Shown here piece by piece: positions 1 to 8,600 of a stretch of DNA of 64,000 nucleotides (position 1 is the first letter of the stretch; each line of letters opens with the position of its first letter). The DNA is from Nordella sp. HKS 07 (GTDB lineage Bacteria > Pseudomonadota > Alphaproteobacteria > Rhizobiales > Aestuariivirgaceae). The notes below the pieces were generated by a model. It was given only the letters and a program-made list of their open reading frames with translations, made no database searches and had not been told where the DNA came from. The position numbers were made by a program, and so were the translations under genes. The DNA is taken from contig NZ_CP049258.1 of the NCBI RefSeq assembly GCF_011046735.1, positions 1,032,001 through 1,096,000 on the forward strand, given 5' to 3'.

Positions 1-123
1 CATGACCAGGTTATCGGCACGCCTTTGATGAACTGGTTCGCGCGCAAGGTCTATTTCCACCGCCGCGGCTGGCCCGGCGACAGTCTGGAGAGCTTCGAGC
101 AGCGCGTCAAAAGCAGAACCTGA
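1..123 (+). CDS. 3' end of an unidentified gene
   Basis: The frame is open from the first base to a TGA at 121-123, giving the last 40 residues of a protein whose start lies outside the window. The tail is rich in Arg and aromatic residues (NWFARKVYFHRRGWPGD). I do not recognise a family from so short a piece, and no function is assigned. Confidence 0.6.
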   Translation, partial: HDQVIGTPLMNWFARKVYFHRRGWPGDSLESFEQRVKSRT

Positions 124-225
124 CGGGATCACGCGCCAGCAATTCCTTGCCTCGCCATTGGTACAATTGGTACACTGCGTGATAAGCCTCGCTTAAAAGA
201 GGCAGATTTCAGGAGGAACCCCGTC

Positions 226-519
226 ATGTGCCAGATATTCGCCGGGCAGGATCCACAACGTTATGCCTTTGAGACGCGTTCGGTACGCCTCTCCGGCTAC
301 CCGACCAGCGTCAGGCTCGAGGCACGCTTCTGGCAGATCATCGAGGATATCGCTCACGCTCAGGGCATGACGGTCGGCAAATTCCTGTCGCAACTCCATG
401 ACGAGGCGCTCGAGATCCATGGCGAGGTCGGCAATTTCGCCTCGCTCCTGCGCTGCAGTTGTCTCGTCTATCTCGAGCAGGGCCTGAATTCGGCTGAGCC
501 GCGCCGCGCCGCCGGCTGA
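226..519 (+). CDS. Ribbon-helix-helix domain protein (RHH_4 type)
   Basis: This 97-residue protein matches the alphaproteobacterial RHH_4 family of small presumed DNA-binding proteins. The typical order is visible: an N-terminal segment, then TRSVRLSGYPTSVRLEARFW, a helix with IAHAQGMTVGKFL, and the conserved EVGNFASLLRCSCLVYL near the C-terminus. An AGGAGG lies nine bases before the ATG at 226, which fixes the start. It stands alone between the partial gene and a cytochrome gene. Targets cannot be inferred from the sequence. Confidence 0.85.
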   Translation: MCQIFAGQDPQRYAFETRSVRLSGYPTSVRLEARFWQIIEDIAHAQGMTVGKFLSQLHDEALEIHGEVGNFASLLRCSCLVYLEQGLNSAEPRRAAG

Positions 520-607
520 TCGGCGGACACCGGTTCATCCGCTGAATTTTCTCGATGTAGTAGGGTGATAATACCCGCATCGATCCGATCGTGCCTAGAT
601 TGGCGGC

Positions 608-976
608 ATGGACCGCATCATTGCCATGATGAGTGGGCTCGGCCTGATCATTTCCGCGACAGCCTCGGCGGCGGCCGAGGATGGCGCCGCGCTTTTCGTG
701 AAGAACTGCCAGACCTGCCACATCGTGGCGAAAAACGGCGGAACGCGCGTAGGCCCGCCCTTGTGGAATGTCGTCGGCCGCAAGGCCGCCAGCATCGAGG
801 GCTTCAACTATTCGGCCGGGCTCAAGACCTCCGGCATCGTGTGGACGCCCGAGGCCCTCGATCAGTGGCTGACTTTCCCGAAGAAGATGGTGCGCGACAC
901 ATTCATGCTCTATCGCCAGAACGATCCTGCGATCCGCAAGGCGATCATCGACTATCTCGCAACACAGAAGGACTGA
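608..976 (+). CDS. Periplasmic class I cytochrome c
   Basis: A signal peptide occupies about residues 1-22 (hydrophobic core, then SAAAE). One c-type haem motif follows, CQTCH at residues 34-38. At 122 residues it fits soluble cytochromes of the c2/c550 kind, with a likely distal Met in the FPKKM segment. The gene ends two bases before a glyoxalase and lies just upstream of a two-subunit GMC dehydrogenase. It could therefore carry electrons from that enzyme, although such enzymes normally use a larger multi-haem subunit. That link is inference from position only. Confidence 0.87.
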   Translation: MDRIIAMMSGLGLIISATASAAAEDGAALFVKNCQTCHIVAKNGGTRVGPPLWNVVGRKAASIEGFNYSAGLKTSGIVWTPEALDQWLTFPKKMVRDTFMLYRQNDPAIRKAIIDYLATQKD

Positions 977-978
977 GA

Positions 979-1374
979 ATGGCCAAAGCAATTCATATGA
1001 TGATCAGGGTTATCGACGAAGCGAAGTCGGTCGCCTTCTATGAACAGGCTTTCGGCCTCAAGGTGAAGGATCGCTTCGAGTTCGACGGCTTCACTCTCGT
1101 CTATCTCAAGAACGACGAGAATGATTTCGAGGTCGAGCTCACCGTCAATCATGGCCGCAGCGAGCCTTACACGCATGGCACGGGGTATGGCCATCTCGCG
1201 GTCTCGACCGATGATGTGGCGCGTGATCACCAGCGCGCCGAAAAGGCGGGCCTCAATCCGACGCCGCTGAAGGAGTTTTTCCGCGACGATAAACTGCTCG
1301 CCAAGTTCTTTTTCCTGCAGGATCCCGATGGCTACAAGATCGAGGTTTTGCAGCGTCACGGCCGGTACACCTGA
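979..1374 (+). CDS. Glyoxalase I-like (VOC family) protein
   Basis: This 131-residue protein has the vicinal oxygen chelate fold of lactoylglutathione lyases. The four expected metal ligands are in place: His6, Glu53, His72 and Glu122, with the family segments VAFYEQAFGLKV, YGHLAVS and FFLQDPDGYKIEV. If it is a true glyoxalase I it would isomerise the hemithioacetal of methylglyoxal and glutathione, but VOC proteins vary and the substrate is not certain. It starts two bases after the cytochrome stop, so the two are probably co-transcribed. Confidence 0.85.
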   Translation: MAKAIHMMIRVIDEAKSVAFYEQAFGLKVKDRFEFDGFTLVYLKNDENDFEVELTVNHGRSEPYTHGTGYGHLAVSTDDVARDHQRAEKAGLNPTPLKEFFRDDKLLAKFFFLQDPDGYKIEVLQRHGRYT

Positions 1375-1409
1375 AGGACCGGCGAAGGGGCTCAATGGGA
1401 GGACATGCC

Positions 1410-1946
1410 ATGAGATTGATCGACAAACGTCCAAAGGTCTCACGACGCGACATGTTGAAGACGGGTGGCGCCGTGGCGGCCGCGGCCTCGGTGCTGCCGG
1501 CCGCCATCGTCAGTCATTCGGCGCTCGCAGCCGAACCTGTCGCGATCTCGCCGGACAGCTTCGCGACACTCGTGAAGATGGCACGCGATATCTATCCGCA
1601 CGATCAGATCGCCGACAAATACTATGCCAGTGTCGTCGCGGATCTCGACAAGGCCGCCAAGGACGACGCCCAGCTCAAGACCTTGCTCGAGGACGGCGTC
1701 ACGGCGCTCAATAAGAAGGCCACCGGCCTCAAATACGGCGCCTATGCGAATGTGCCGAGCGAAGAGGAGCGCGTGGCGATCCTCACGGAAATGGAGGCGA
1801 CGCCCTTCTTCCAGAAGCTGCGCGGCTCCCTGGTCACCGGCCTCTACAACAACAAGGAGCTGTGGCCGCATTTCGGCTACGAAGGCTCTTCCGCCGACAA
1901 GGGCGGCTACATCAATCGCGGCTTCGGTGACATCGACTGGTTGTGA
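1410..1946 (+). CDS. Gluconate 2-dehydrogenase subunit 3 family protein
   Basis: A 178-residue small subunit of membrane-bound FAD sugar or polyol dehydrogenases. It carries a twin-arginine signal (SRRDML at residues 11-16, then a hydrophobic stretch ending ALAAEP). In known complexes this subunit binds the GMC flavoprotein and carries it through the Tat system. The ATG at 1410 is chosen because GGAGG lies six bases before it and because it places the Tat motif normally. The GMC subunit follows 12 bases downstream. Confidence 0.85.
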   Translation: MRLIDKRPKVSRRDMLKTGGAVAAAASVLPAAIVSHSALAAEPVAISPDSFATLVKMARDIYPHDQIADKYYASVVADLDKAAKDDAQLKTLLEDGVTALNKKATGLKYGAYANVPSEEERVAILTEMEATPFFQKLRGSLVTGLYNNKELWPHFGYEGSSADKGGYINRGFGDIDWL

Positions 1947-1958
1947 GGAGGATCGATC

Positions 1959-3531
1959 ATGCCTGCACCTTTTGACCTCAATGATGATTCGGTTGTCGTG
2001 GTGGTGGGATCCGGCGCCGGCGGCGGCACTCTGTCCAACGAGCTCGCCCAGAAGGGCGTCAAGGTCGTGTGCCTGGAAGCGGGTCCGCGAATCGAGAACC
2101 AGGATTTCGTGAATGACGAATGGGCCGCCTTCAGCCAGCTCTCCTGGCTCGACAAGCGCACGACGTCTGGCAGCTGGCGGGTGGCGAAGGATTTCCCGGG
2201 CCTGCCCGCCTGGATCGTCAAGGCGGTGGGTGGCTCGACCGTCCATTGGGCGGGCGCGTCGCTGCGCTTCCAGGACCACGAATTCAAGGCCAAAACGGTC
2301 TATGGCGACATCGCCGGCGCCAATCTGCTCGACTGGCCTTTGACGCTCGCCGAGATGGAGCCCTGGTACGCCAAGGCCGAAGACAAGATGGGCACCACCC
2401 GCACCAACAACATTCCGGGCCTGCCGGGAAACAACAATTTCAAGGTGCTGGAAGCGGGGGCGAAGAAGGTCGGCTACAAGGAGGTCCATACCGGGCGCAT
2501 GTCGATCAATTCGCAGCCGCGCAAGGGCCGCGGCTCCTGCCTGCAGATCGGCTTCTGCTTCCAGGGCTGCAAGTCCGGCGCCAAATGGTCGACGCTCTAT
2601 ACGGAGATTCCCGATGGCGAGCTGACCGGCAATCTCGAGGTCAGGCCGGACGCGCAGGTGCTGATGATCACGCACAACGATCAGGGCAAGGCCGACGGCG
2701 TGGTCTATGCCGGCAAGGACGGCAAGCAGTTCCGGCAGAAGGCGCGTGTTGTCTGCGTCGCCGGCAATTCGATCGAGAGCCCGAGACTGCTCCTCAATTC
2801 GCATTCGGCGAAGTTTCCCGACGGCCTAGCCAATTCCTCAGGCCAGGTCGGGCGCAACTACATGCGCCACACGACGGGATCGGTCTATGCCATCTTCGAG
2901 AAGCCGGTCCACATGTATCGCGGCACCACAATGGCCGGCATCGTCCAGGACGAGGCACGTCTCGACCCGTCGCGCGGCTTCGTCGGCGGCTATGAATTCG
3001 AGACTCTCTCGCTGGGGGGTGCCCTTCATGGCCGCCTTCCTCAATCCCGGCGAGTGGGGCCGCTCCTTCGCCGAGGCGATGGATGGTTATGACCGCATGG
3101 CGGGCATGTGGATCGTCGGCGAGGATATGCCGCAGGAGAAAAACGCGATCACCTTGCATGCGAGCGAAAAGGATCAGTTCGGCCTGGCCGTGCCGAATGT
3201 CAATTTCGACGATCATGCCAATGACACGACGATGCGCGATCACGCCTACAAGCAGGGCTCGGCGATCTATGACGCGGTCGGCGCGGTCAAGACCTTCCAC
3301 ACGCCGCCTTATCCCTCGACGCATAATCTCGGCACCAACCGGATGAGCGAGAAACCGGGAGACGGCGTCGTCAACAAGTGGGGACAAACGCACGACATAC
3401 CGAATCTGTTCGTCTCAGACGGCAGCCAGTTCACCACTGGTGGCGCCGAGAACCCGACGCTGACCATCGTGGCGCTCGCCATCCGCCAGGCCGATCACAT
3501 CGCCGGCGAAATGGCGAAGGGATCGCTCTGA
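1959..3531 (+). pseudogene. GMC family oxidoreductase, frameshifted in a G6 run
   Basis: The large flavoprotein subunit of a gluconate/sorbitol-type dehydrogenase, which oxidises sugars or polyols in the periplasm with FAD. The FAD motif GSGAGGG is at residues 17-23, and the C-terminal GMC region (HNLGTNRM, then NPTLTIVALA) is present. The reading frame changes at the six-G run 3014-3019. Before it the protein reads ETLSLG; after it the +1 frame reads VPFMAAFLNPGEWG. Removing one G restores a continuous protein of about 523 residues. This is either a real frameshift or a homopolymer error. The upstream small subunit is intact. Confidence 0.85.
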
Positions 3532-3588
3532 GACCGGCAGGACGTTTCTGCCGGCGCTAAGCGCCGTCTCGCGACGGCGCTCCTTAAA

Positions 3589-3861
3589 TTATTTCGGCGC
3601 CGACGCCTGGATGGCGAGCGCGTGCACGCGCGTCTTGAGGTCGTCCTTCAAGGTTTCGTTTACCATTCGGTGCGTATCGACACGGCTCTTGCCGGCGAAG
3701 GCCTCAGACACAATTTTGACGCGGAAATGGCTTTCACCTTCGGGATGCGATCCGGCGTGGCCCGCATGCAGATGCGATTCATCGATGACATCGAGCGTCT
3801 GCGGCCGGAAGGCTTGCGACAGCTTGTCCTTGATATGTGTGCCAACGGGTCCGAGCGCCAT
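3589..3861 (-). CDS. BolA family protein
   Basis: A 90-residue BolA/IbaG-like protein. It has the family sequence VIDESHLHAGH, then FRVKIVSEAFAGKSRVDTHRMVNETL, and a C-terminal HALAIQASAP. BolA proteins act with monothiol glutaredoxins in iron-sulfur and iron handling. The ATG at 3861 is chosen because CAGGAG lies just upstream and the residues that follow match the family N-terminus; a longer frame upstream has no such support. It diverges from the J-domain gene across 40 bases. Confidence 0.9.
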   Translation of the reverse strand: MALGPVGTHIKDKLSQAFRPQTLDVIDESHLHAGHAGSHPEGESHFRVKIVSEAFAGKSRVDTHRMVNETLKDDLKTRVHALAIQASAPK

Positions 3862-3901
3862 GACTTGCTCCTGTCTCAACTGATGACCATAATTGGTAGT
3901 G

Positions 3902-4501
3902 ATGAAACTCGATTCCAAATATTTCGACAAGATTCGTGTGAAGCCGGGCGAGGAGCGCGTCACCCGCGACAAGCATCCGACATGCGAATGGCCGGGCTGC
4001 GTCAAGCCTGGGCGTCATAAGGCGCCCAAGGGCCGCAACCAGGAAGGGCAGTTCCATGCCTTCTGCCTGGAGCATGTCCAGCAATACAACAAGACCTACA
4101 ATTACTTCGACGGCATGAAGGATGACGCGGTACGCGACTTCCAGAAGGATGCGCAGACCGGCCACCGCCCGACCTGGAAACTCGGCCAGAATTCGAGTTC
4201 CATGAATGCCCAGGGCCGTCGTGCCAAACCCGGCAGTTTCCGGGATCCGTTCAATTTCCTGGGTGAGAACGGCAAGGAAGTGAACACCGGCGGCGCCCGC
4301 CCCCTCCGCAATGCTGAGTTGAAGGCGCTGCATACGCTGGGCCTGGACGAGACGGCGACCAAGGAAAAGGCCAGAGCCCAGTACAAAACCCTGGTGAAAA
4401 GGCTGCATCCGGACGCCAATAATGGCAGCCGCGCCAATGAGGACACGCTCAAGGCGGTCATCCAGGCCTATGATTACCTGCGTTCGACGGGTTTCTGCTA
4501 G
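3902..4501 (+). CDS. J-domain (DnaJ-like) protein with N-terminal Cys/His cluster
   Basis: A 199-residue protein with a C-terminal J-domain. The HPD tripeptide that stimulates Hsp70 ATPase is at residues 169-171 (KRLHPDANNGS), and the protein ends AYDYLRSTGFC. An N-terminal segment, CEWPGC to FCLEH at about residues 28-60, has Cys and His spaced like a zinc site. This architecture is common in Hyphomicrobiales between bolA and cobS. The J-domain sits at the end rather than the start, so it is a specialised co-chaperone rather than DnaJ itself. Confidence 0.87.
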   Translation: MKLDSKYFDKIRVKPGEERVTRDKHPTCEWPGCVKPGRHKAPKGRNQEGQFHAFCLEHVQQYNKTYNYFDGMKDDAVRDFQKDAQTGHRPTWKLGQNSSSMNAQGRRAKPGSFRDPFNFLGENGKEVNTGGARPLRNAELKALHTLGLDETATKEKARAQYKTLVKRLHPDANNGSRANEDTLKAVIQAYDYLRSTGFC

Positions 4502-4507
4502 GTCACG

Positions 4508-4611
4508 ATCACTTCAGGCCGAATCGACCTGAAGTGATAAACGTGATCGGAATCTTTAATTTAGCGCGCGATCGGACGGAAAACCGGTACCCACTTTTCC
4601 TGACGCGCTAA
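4508..4611. repeat. Intergenic palindromic element (two hairpins)
   Basis: There are two inverted repeats between the J-domain gene and cobS. The first is an 11-base stem, ATCACTTCAGG at 4508-4518 against CCTGAAGTGAT at 4528-4538. The second has arms TTAGCGCG (4561-4568) and CGCGCTAA (4604-4611) with an inner pair GGAAAA / TTTTCC around CCGGTACC. No T-run follows, so it is not a typical terminator. Similar palindromes recur between genes in rhizobial genomes, from general knowledge. Confidence 0.7.
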
Positions 4612-4707
4612 GGGTGCTCCAGCAAAGGGGTTTTCGAGCCTTGCCCAGGCCCCTTTGACCGTCTAGAACCTCCGCACTCCGAGACTTCATATATTGGCAA
4701 CGAAGAT

Positions 4708-5697
4708 ATGACCGCGACCGTGAATGGCGAAGCAGCCCCCCTCCCCGACATGAAAGTGTCGGTGCGGCAGCTGTTCGGATTTGATTCGAACCTGGAAGTG
4801 CCGGCCTATTCCAAGGCCACCGAGCATGTGCCGGATCTCGACGAGGACTATCTGTTCAACCGCGAGACGACGCTCGCGATCCTGGCCGGCTTTGCCTATA
4901 ACCGCCGCGTCATGATCACCGGCTATCATGGCACCGGCAAATCGACCCATATCGAGCAGGTTGCCGCACGCCTCAACTGGCCGTGCATCCGCATCAATCT
5001 CGACAGCCATATCAGCCGCATCGACCTGATCGGCAAGGACGCCATCGTCCTGAAGGACGGCAAGCAGATCACCGAATTCCGCGAGGGCATCCTGCCCTGG
5101 TCCTACCAGCACAATGTGGCGCTGGTGTTCGATGAATATGACGCCGGCCGGCCGGATGTCATGTTCGTCATCCAGCGCATCCTCGAATCCTCGGGCAAGC
5201 TGACGCTGCTCGACCAGTCGCGCGTCATCCGCCCTCATCCCGCCTTCCGGCTGTTCTCGACCGCCAACACGATCGGCCTCGGCGACACCACCGGCCTCTA
5301 TCACGGCACCCAGCAGATCAACCAGGCGCAGATGGACCGCTGGTCGATCGTCACGGCGCTCAACTACCTGCCGCATGCGCAGGAAGTCGGCATCGTGCTG
5401 GCCAAGACCAAGAGCTACGACAACGACAAGGGCCGCAAGGTCATCGCCAACATGGTGCGCGTCGCGGATCTGACCCGCAACGCCTTCATGCAGGGCGATC
5501 TCTCGACCGTGATGAGCCCGCGCACCGTCATGACCTGGGCGCAGAATGCCGAGATCTTCGACGATCTCGGCTTCGCCTTCCGCGTCACCTTCCTGAACAA
5601 ATGCGACGAGCTCGAGCGCGCTTTGGTGGCCGAATTCTATCAGCGCTGTTTCGGCGAGGAACTCCCTGAATCGCCGGCGCATGTCGCGCTGTCATGA
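4708..5697 (+). CDS. cobS: Cobaltochelatase subunit CobS
   Basis: The AAA+ ATPase subunit of aerobic cobaltochelatase, which inserts Co2+ into hydrogenobyrinate diamide with CobN and CobT. It is 329 residues, the usual length. Walker A is GYHGTGKST at residues 72-80, and Walker B is [10 protein letters not shown] near residue 145. The cobT gene follows nine bases after the stop, as in most aerobic cobalamin-producing alphaproteobacteria. CobN is not in this window. Confidence 0.96.
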   Translation: MTATVNGEAAPLPDMKVSVRQLFGFDSNLEVPAYSKATEHVPDLDEDYLFNRETTLAILAGFAYNRRVMITGYHGTGKSTHIEQVAARLNWPCIRINLDSHISRIDLIGKDAIVLKDGKQITEFREGILPWSYQHNVALVFDEYDAGRPDVMFVIQRILESSGKLTLLDQSRVIRPHPAFRLFSTANTIGLGDTTGLYHGTQQINQAQMDRWSIVTALNYLPHAQEVGIVLAKTKSYDNDKGRKVIANMVRVADLTRNAFMQGDLSTVMSPRTVMTWAQNAEIFDDLGFAFRVTFLNKCDELERALVAEFYQRCFGEELPESPAHVALS

Positions 5698-5706
5698 GGA
5701 CGCCTG

Positions 5707-7599
5707 ATGGCCCAGGACCGCGAAGGACCGGCAGGCGAATTCCGTAATGTCCTGACGCTGGCGATGAAGACCATCGCCGGCGAACCGGAGCTTTCGGTTT
5801 CCTTCGGCGCCGAGACGCCGAGCCTGCAGGGCAAGAAGGCCAAGCTGCCGCAGGTCTCGATCGATCTCGACCGCCAGGAGGTCGCGATCACCCGCGGCAT
5901 CGCCGACAGCTTCGCCATGCGGCTCGCCAATCACGACGACGGCGTCCACAACCGCTATCGCCCGGAAGGCAAGAATGCCCGGGCCATGTTCGAGGCCGTC
6001 GAGCAGGCGCGCGTCGAATGCATCGGCTCCCGCGCCATGCCCGGCATGGCGCAGAACATCACCGCCATGCTGCAGGACCGCTATCTGAGGAAGATGGCGG
6101 GCCGGCCCGCGACCAAGAAGGACGCCCCGCTCGAGGAAGCCGTGGCGCTCCTGGTGCGCGAAAGGCTGACCGGCGCAGCCCCGCCCGAGGAGGCGAGGGC
6201 ACTCGTCGATCTGTGGCGGCCCTGGGTCGAGGAGAAGGCCGCGATACAGCTCAATCATCTCACCGATGCCATCACCGACCAGGCGGCCTTTGCCCGCATG
6301 TCGCGCGACATCATCGCCGCCCTCGACATGGCCGATGAGCTGGGCGAAGACCCGGATGAGAGCGACGACAGCGACGACAACCAGGAAGCCGAGCCCGATT
6401 CCGGCGACCAGCAGGAGACGCCGGAAGGCGAGGAGCAGGAAAGCCAGCAGTCGGCGGCCGAGGAGCTGCAGGACGCCGAAGGCGAGAGCGATGCTTCCGA
6501 GATGGACGCCCAGCAGCTCGATGTCGACGACATGCCCGACGACATGGAGAGCGAGGAATCGCCCGACGGCGAGGAGCCCTGGCGCCCGCAACTGCCCTTC
6601 TCGTCGCTGTCGAACGAGGACTTCTACCGCGTCTACACCAATCAGTTCGACGAGGAGATCGCCGCCGAGGATCTCTGCGACAGTGAGGAGCTGACGCGGC
6701 TCAGGAACTATCTCGACAAGCAGCTTTCCAATCTGCAGGGCGTGGTGGCGAGGCTCGCCAACCGCCTGCAGCGCCGCCTCATGGCGCAGCAGAACCGCTC
6801 CTGGGATTTCGATCTTGAGGAAGGGCTCCTCGATGCGTCACGTCTCACCCGCGTCATCATCGATCCCTTGCACGCCCTCTCCTTCAAGGTCGAGCAGGAC
6901 ATGCAGTTCCGCGATACGGTGGTGACGCTGCTGCTCGACAATTCGGGTTCGATGCGCGGCCGCCCGATTACGGTCGCCGCCACCTGCGCCGACATCCTGG
7001 CGCGCACGCTCGAGCGCTGCGGCGTCAAGGTGGAGATCCTGGGCTTCACCACCAGGGCCTGGAAAGGCGGCCAGGCGCGCGAGCGGTGGCTTGCCGCCGG
7101 CAAGCCCGCCAACCCGGGCCGTCTCAACGACCTGCGCCACATCATCTACAAGTCGGCCGATACGCCCTGGCGGCGCGCCCGCCGCAATCTCGGCCTGATG
7201 ATGCGGGAAGGCCTGCTCAAGGAGAATATCGACGGCGAGGCGCTGATCTGGGCGCATAACCGGCTGCTCGCGCGCAGCGAGCAGCGCCGCATCCTGATGG
7301 TGATCTCGGATGGCGCGCCCGTCGACGACTCGACGCTTTCGGTCAATTCCGGCAACTATCTCGAGAAGCATCTGCGCCAGATCATCATCGATATCGAGAA
7401 CCGCTCGCCGGTCGAGCTCATCGCTATCGGCATCGGTCATGATGTGACGCGCTATTACAAGCGCGCCGTCACCATCGTGGATGCCGAGGAGCTGGGCGGC
7501 GCCATGACGGAGAAGCTCGCCGAGCTTTTCAAGGAGCGGGCCCAGAAACAGACGGGCAAGGGCGCCGCGAGGTCCCCGACCAAGCGCCGGCTCAACTGA
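5707..7599 (+). CDS. cobT: Cobaltochelatase subunit CobT
   Basis: A 630-residue CobT, partner of CobS in the ATPase ring of aerobic cobaltochelatase. A very acidic Asp/Glu/Ser linker runs from about residue 213 to 295. The C-terminal von Willebrand A domain has the MIDAS motif DNSGSMRG near residue 412, and downstream [14 protein letters not shown]. The stop overlaps the ATG of the next gene by one base (TGATG), so translation is probably coupled. Confidence 0.96.
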   Translation: MAQDREGPAGEFRNVLTLAMKTIAGEPELSVSFGAETPSLQGKKAKLPQVSIDLDRQEVAITRGIADSFAMRLANHDDGVHNRYRPEGKNARAMFEAVEQARVECIGSRAMPGMAQNITAMLQDRYLRKMAGRPATKKDAPLEEAVALLVRERLTGAAPPEEARALVDLWRPWVEEKAAIQLNHLTDAITDQAAFARMSRDIIAALDMADELGEDPDESDDSDDNQEAEPDSGDQQETPEGEEQESQQSAAEELQDAEGESDASEMDAQQLDVDDMPDDMESEESPDGEEPWRPQLPFSSLSNEDFYRVYTNQFDEEIAAEDLCDSEELTRLRNYLDKQLSNLQGVVARLANRLQRRLMAQQNRSWDFDLEEGLLDASRLTRVIIDPLHALSFKVEQDMQFRDTVVTLLLDNSGSMRGRPITVAATCADILARTLERCGVKVEILGFTTRAWKGGQARERWLAAGKPANPGRLNDLRHIIYKSADTPWRRARRNLGLMMREGLLKENIDGEALIWAHNRLLARSEQRRILMVISDGAPVDDSTLSVNSGNYLEKHLRQIIIDIENRSPVELIAIGIGHDVTRYYKRAVTIVDAEELGGAMTEKLAELFKERAQKQTGKGAARSPTKRRLN

Positions 7600-8591
7600 T
7601 GAAGTGGCTCTGGGTTACAGCCCTCCTCCTGTTCGCTGGCCCGGTCGGCGCCCAGGAGGAGGCGCTCAAGGTCCGCACCCTCCCGGTCAAATCCTTCACC
7701 ATGTTCTCGCAGCTCGTGACCTTCGGCGGGCTCGAATGGCGGGGCGGCGTCGAGCTTGCGAGCGACGATGAGCGTTTCGGCGGCCTCTCCTCGCTCGAAT
7801 TGTCCGAGGACGGCGGCGGCCTCCTCGCGGTGTCCGATCGTGGCCTCTGGTTCAAGGCCGATCTCATCTATACCGATGGCCATCTGTCGGGGCTGAAGGC
7901 CCCCGTCATGGCGCCGATGCTGGGACCTGACGGCAAGCCCTTCAACGGCAAGGTCCGCAGCGATGCCGAGGCGGTTGCCGGCTGGGAGCCCATGCGCATC
8001 GACGGCAAGGTGATCGTCGGTTTCGAGAGCCGCACGCGCGCCGGCGTCTATGATCTGGGCAAAAGCGGTTTCGATGCCCGCTACAAGGACTTGAAACTCC
8101 CCAAGCAAGCCGCCAAAGGTCCGTCCAATCAGGAACTGGAAGCGATCGGCCGCTTCGCATCCGGCCCCTTGGCCGGCTCCATTCTCGCCATCTCCGAGCT
8201 CAACAAGGACGAGAATGGCGACATCCGCGCCTTCGTGTGGGGCGGCAGGAAGGCCTTCGGCTTCTCGATCAAGCAGCTTGAAGATTACGCGATCACCGAT
8301 CTGGCCATTCTGCCCGATGGCGACGTGCTCACCGTCGAGCGCAGCTTCAGCGGCACGAACTTGCCCGGCATGGCGATCCGCCGCATCAAGACCGAGGATA
8401 TCGTCGCCGGCGGCGCGGTGGCGCCGAGCCTCGTCTTTTCGGGCCGCATGCCCTTCTATCGCATCGACAACATGGAAGGCATCGCGGTGTCGAAGCTCAA
8501 TGGCGAGACGCGCGTGACGGTGCTCTCGGATAACAACTACCGCCCGGAGTTCCAGCGCACGCTGCTCCTGCAGTTCGCGCTGAAGCCCTGA
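7599..8591 (+). CDS. Secreted esterase-like activity of phytase family protein
   Basis: A 330-residue protein with a clear signal peptide (residues 1-18, ending VGAQ). It is a beta-propeller-like protein of the family named after esterase-like activity of phytase. Conserved segments are FGGLSSLELSEDGGGLLAVSDRG, NQELEAIGRF, NMEGIAV and TVLSDNNYRPEFQRTLLLQF. It overlaps the cobT stop by one base. The true substrate of this family is poorly known. In many relatives the next gene is rpmB; here about 9 kb of other genes intervene. Confidence 0.85.
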   Translation: MKWLWVTALLLFAGPVGAQEEALKVRTLPVKSFTMFSQLVTFGGLEWRGGVELASDDERFGGLSSLELSEDGGGLLAVSDRGLWFKADLIYTDGHLSGLKAPVMAPMLGPDGKPFNGKVRSDAEAVAGWEPMRIDGKVIVGFESRTRAGVYDLGKSGFDARYKDLKLPKQAAKGPSNQELEAIGRFASGPLAGSILAISELNKDENGDIRAFVWGGRKAFGFSIKQLEDYAITDLAILPDGDVLTVERSFSGTNLPGMAIRRIKTEDIVAGGAVAPSLVFSGRMPFYRIDNMEGIAVSKLNGETRVTVLSDNNYRPEFQRTLLLQFALKP

Positions 8592-8600
8592 AACACCGCT

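Noticed and set aside
4508-4538. Hairpin after the J-domain gene as a terminator
   Set aside because: The stem is good, but no T-run follows on either strand. It fits a dispersed palindromic element better.
4687-5682. Minus-strand frame of 331 codons opposite cobS
   Set aside because: CobS is unmistakable on the plus strand, and the minus frame is a composition shadow.
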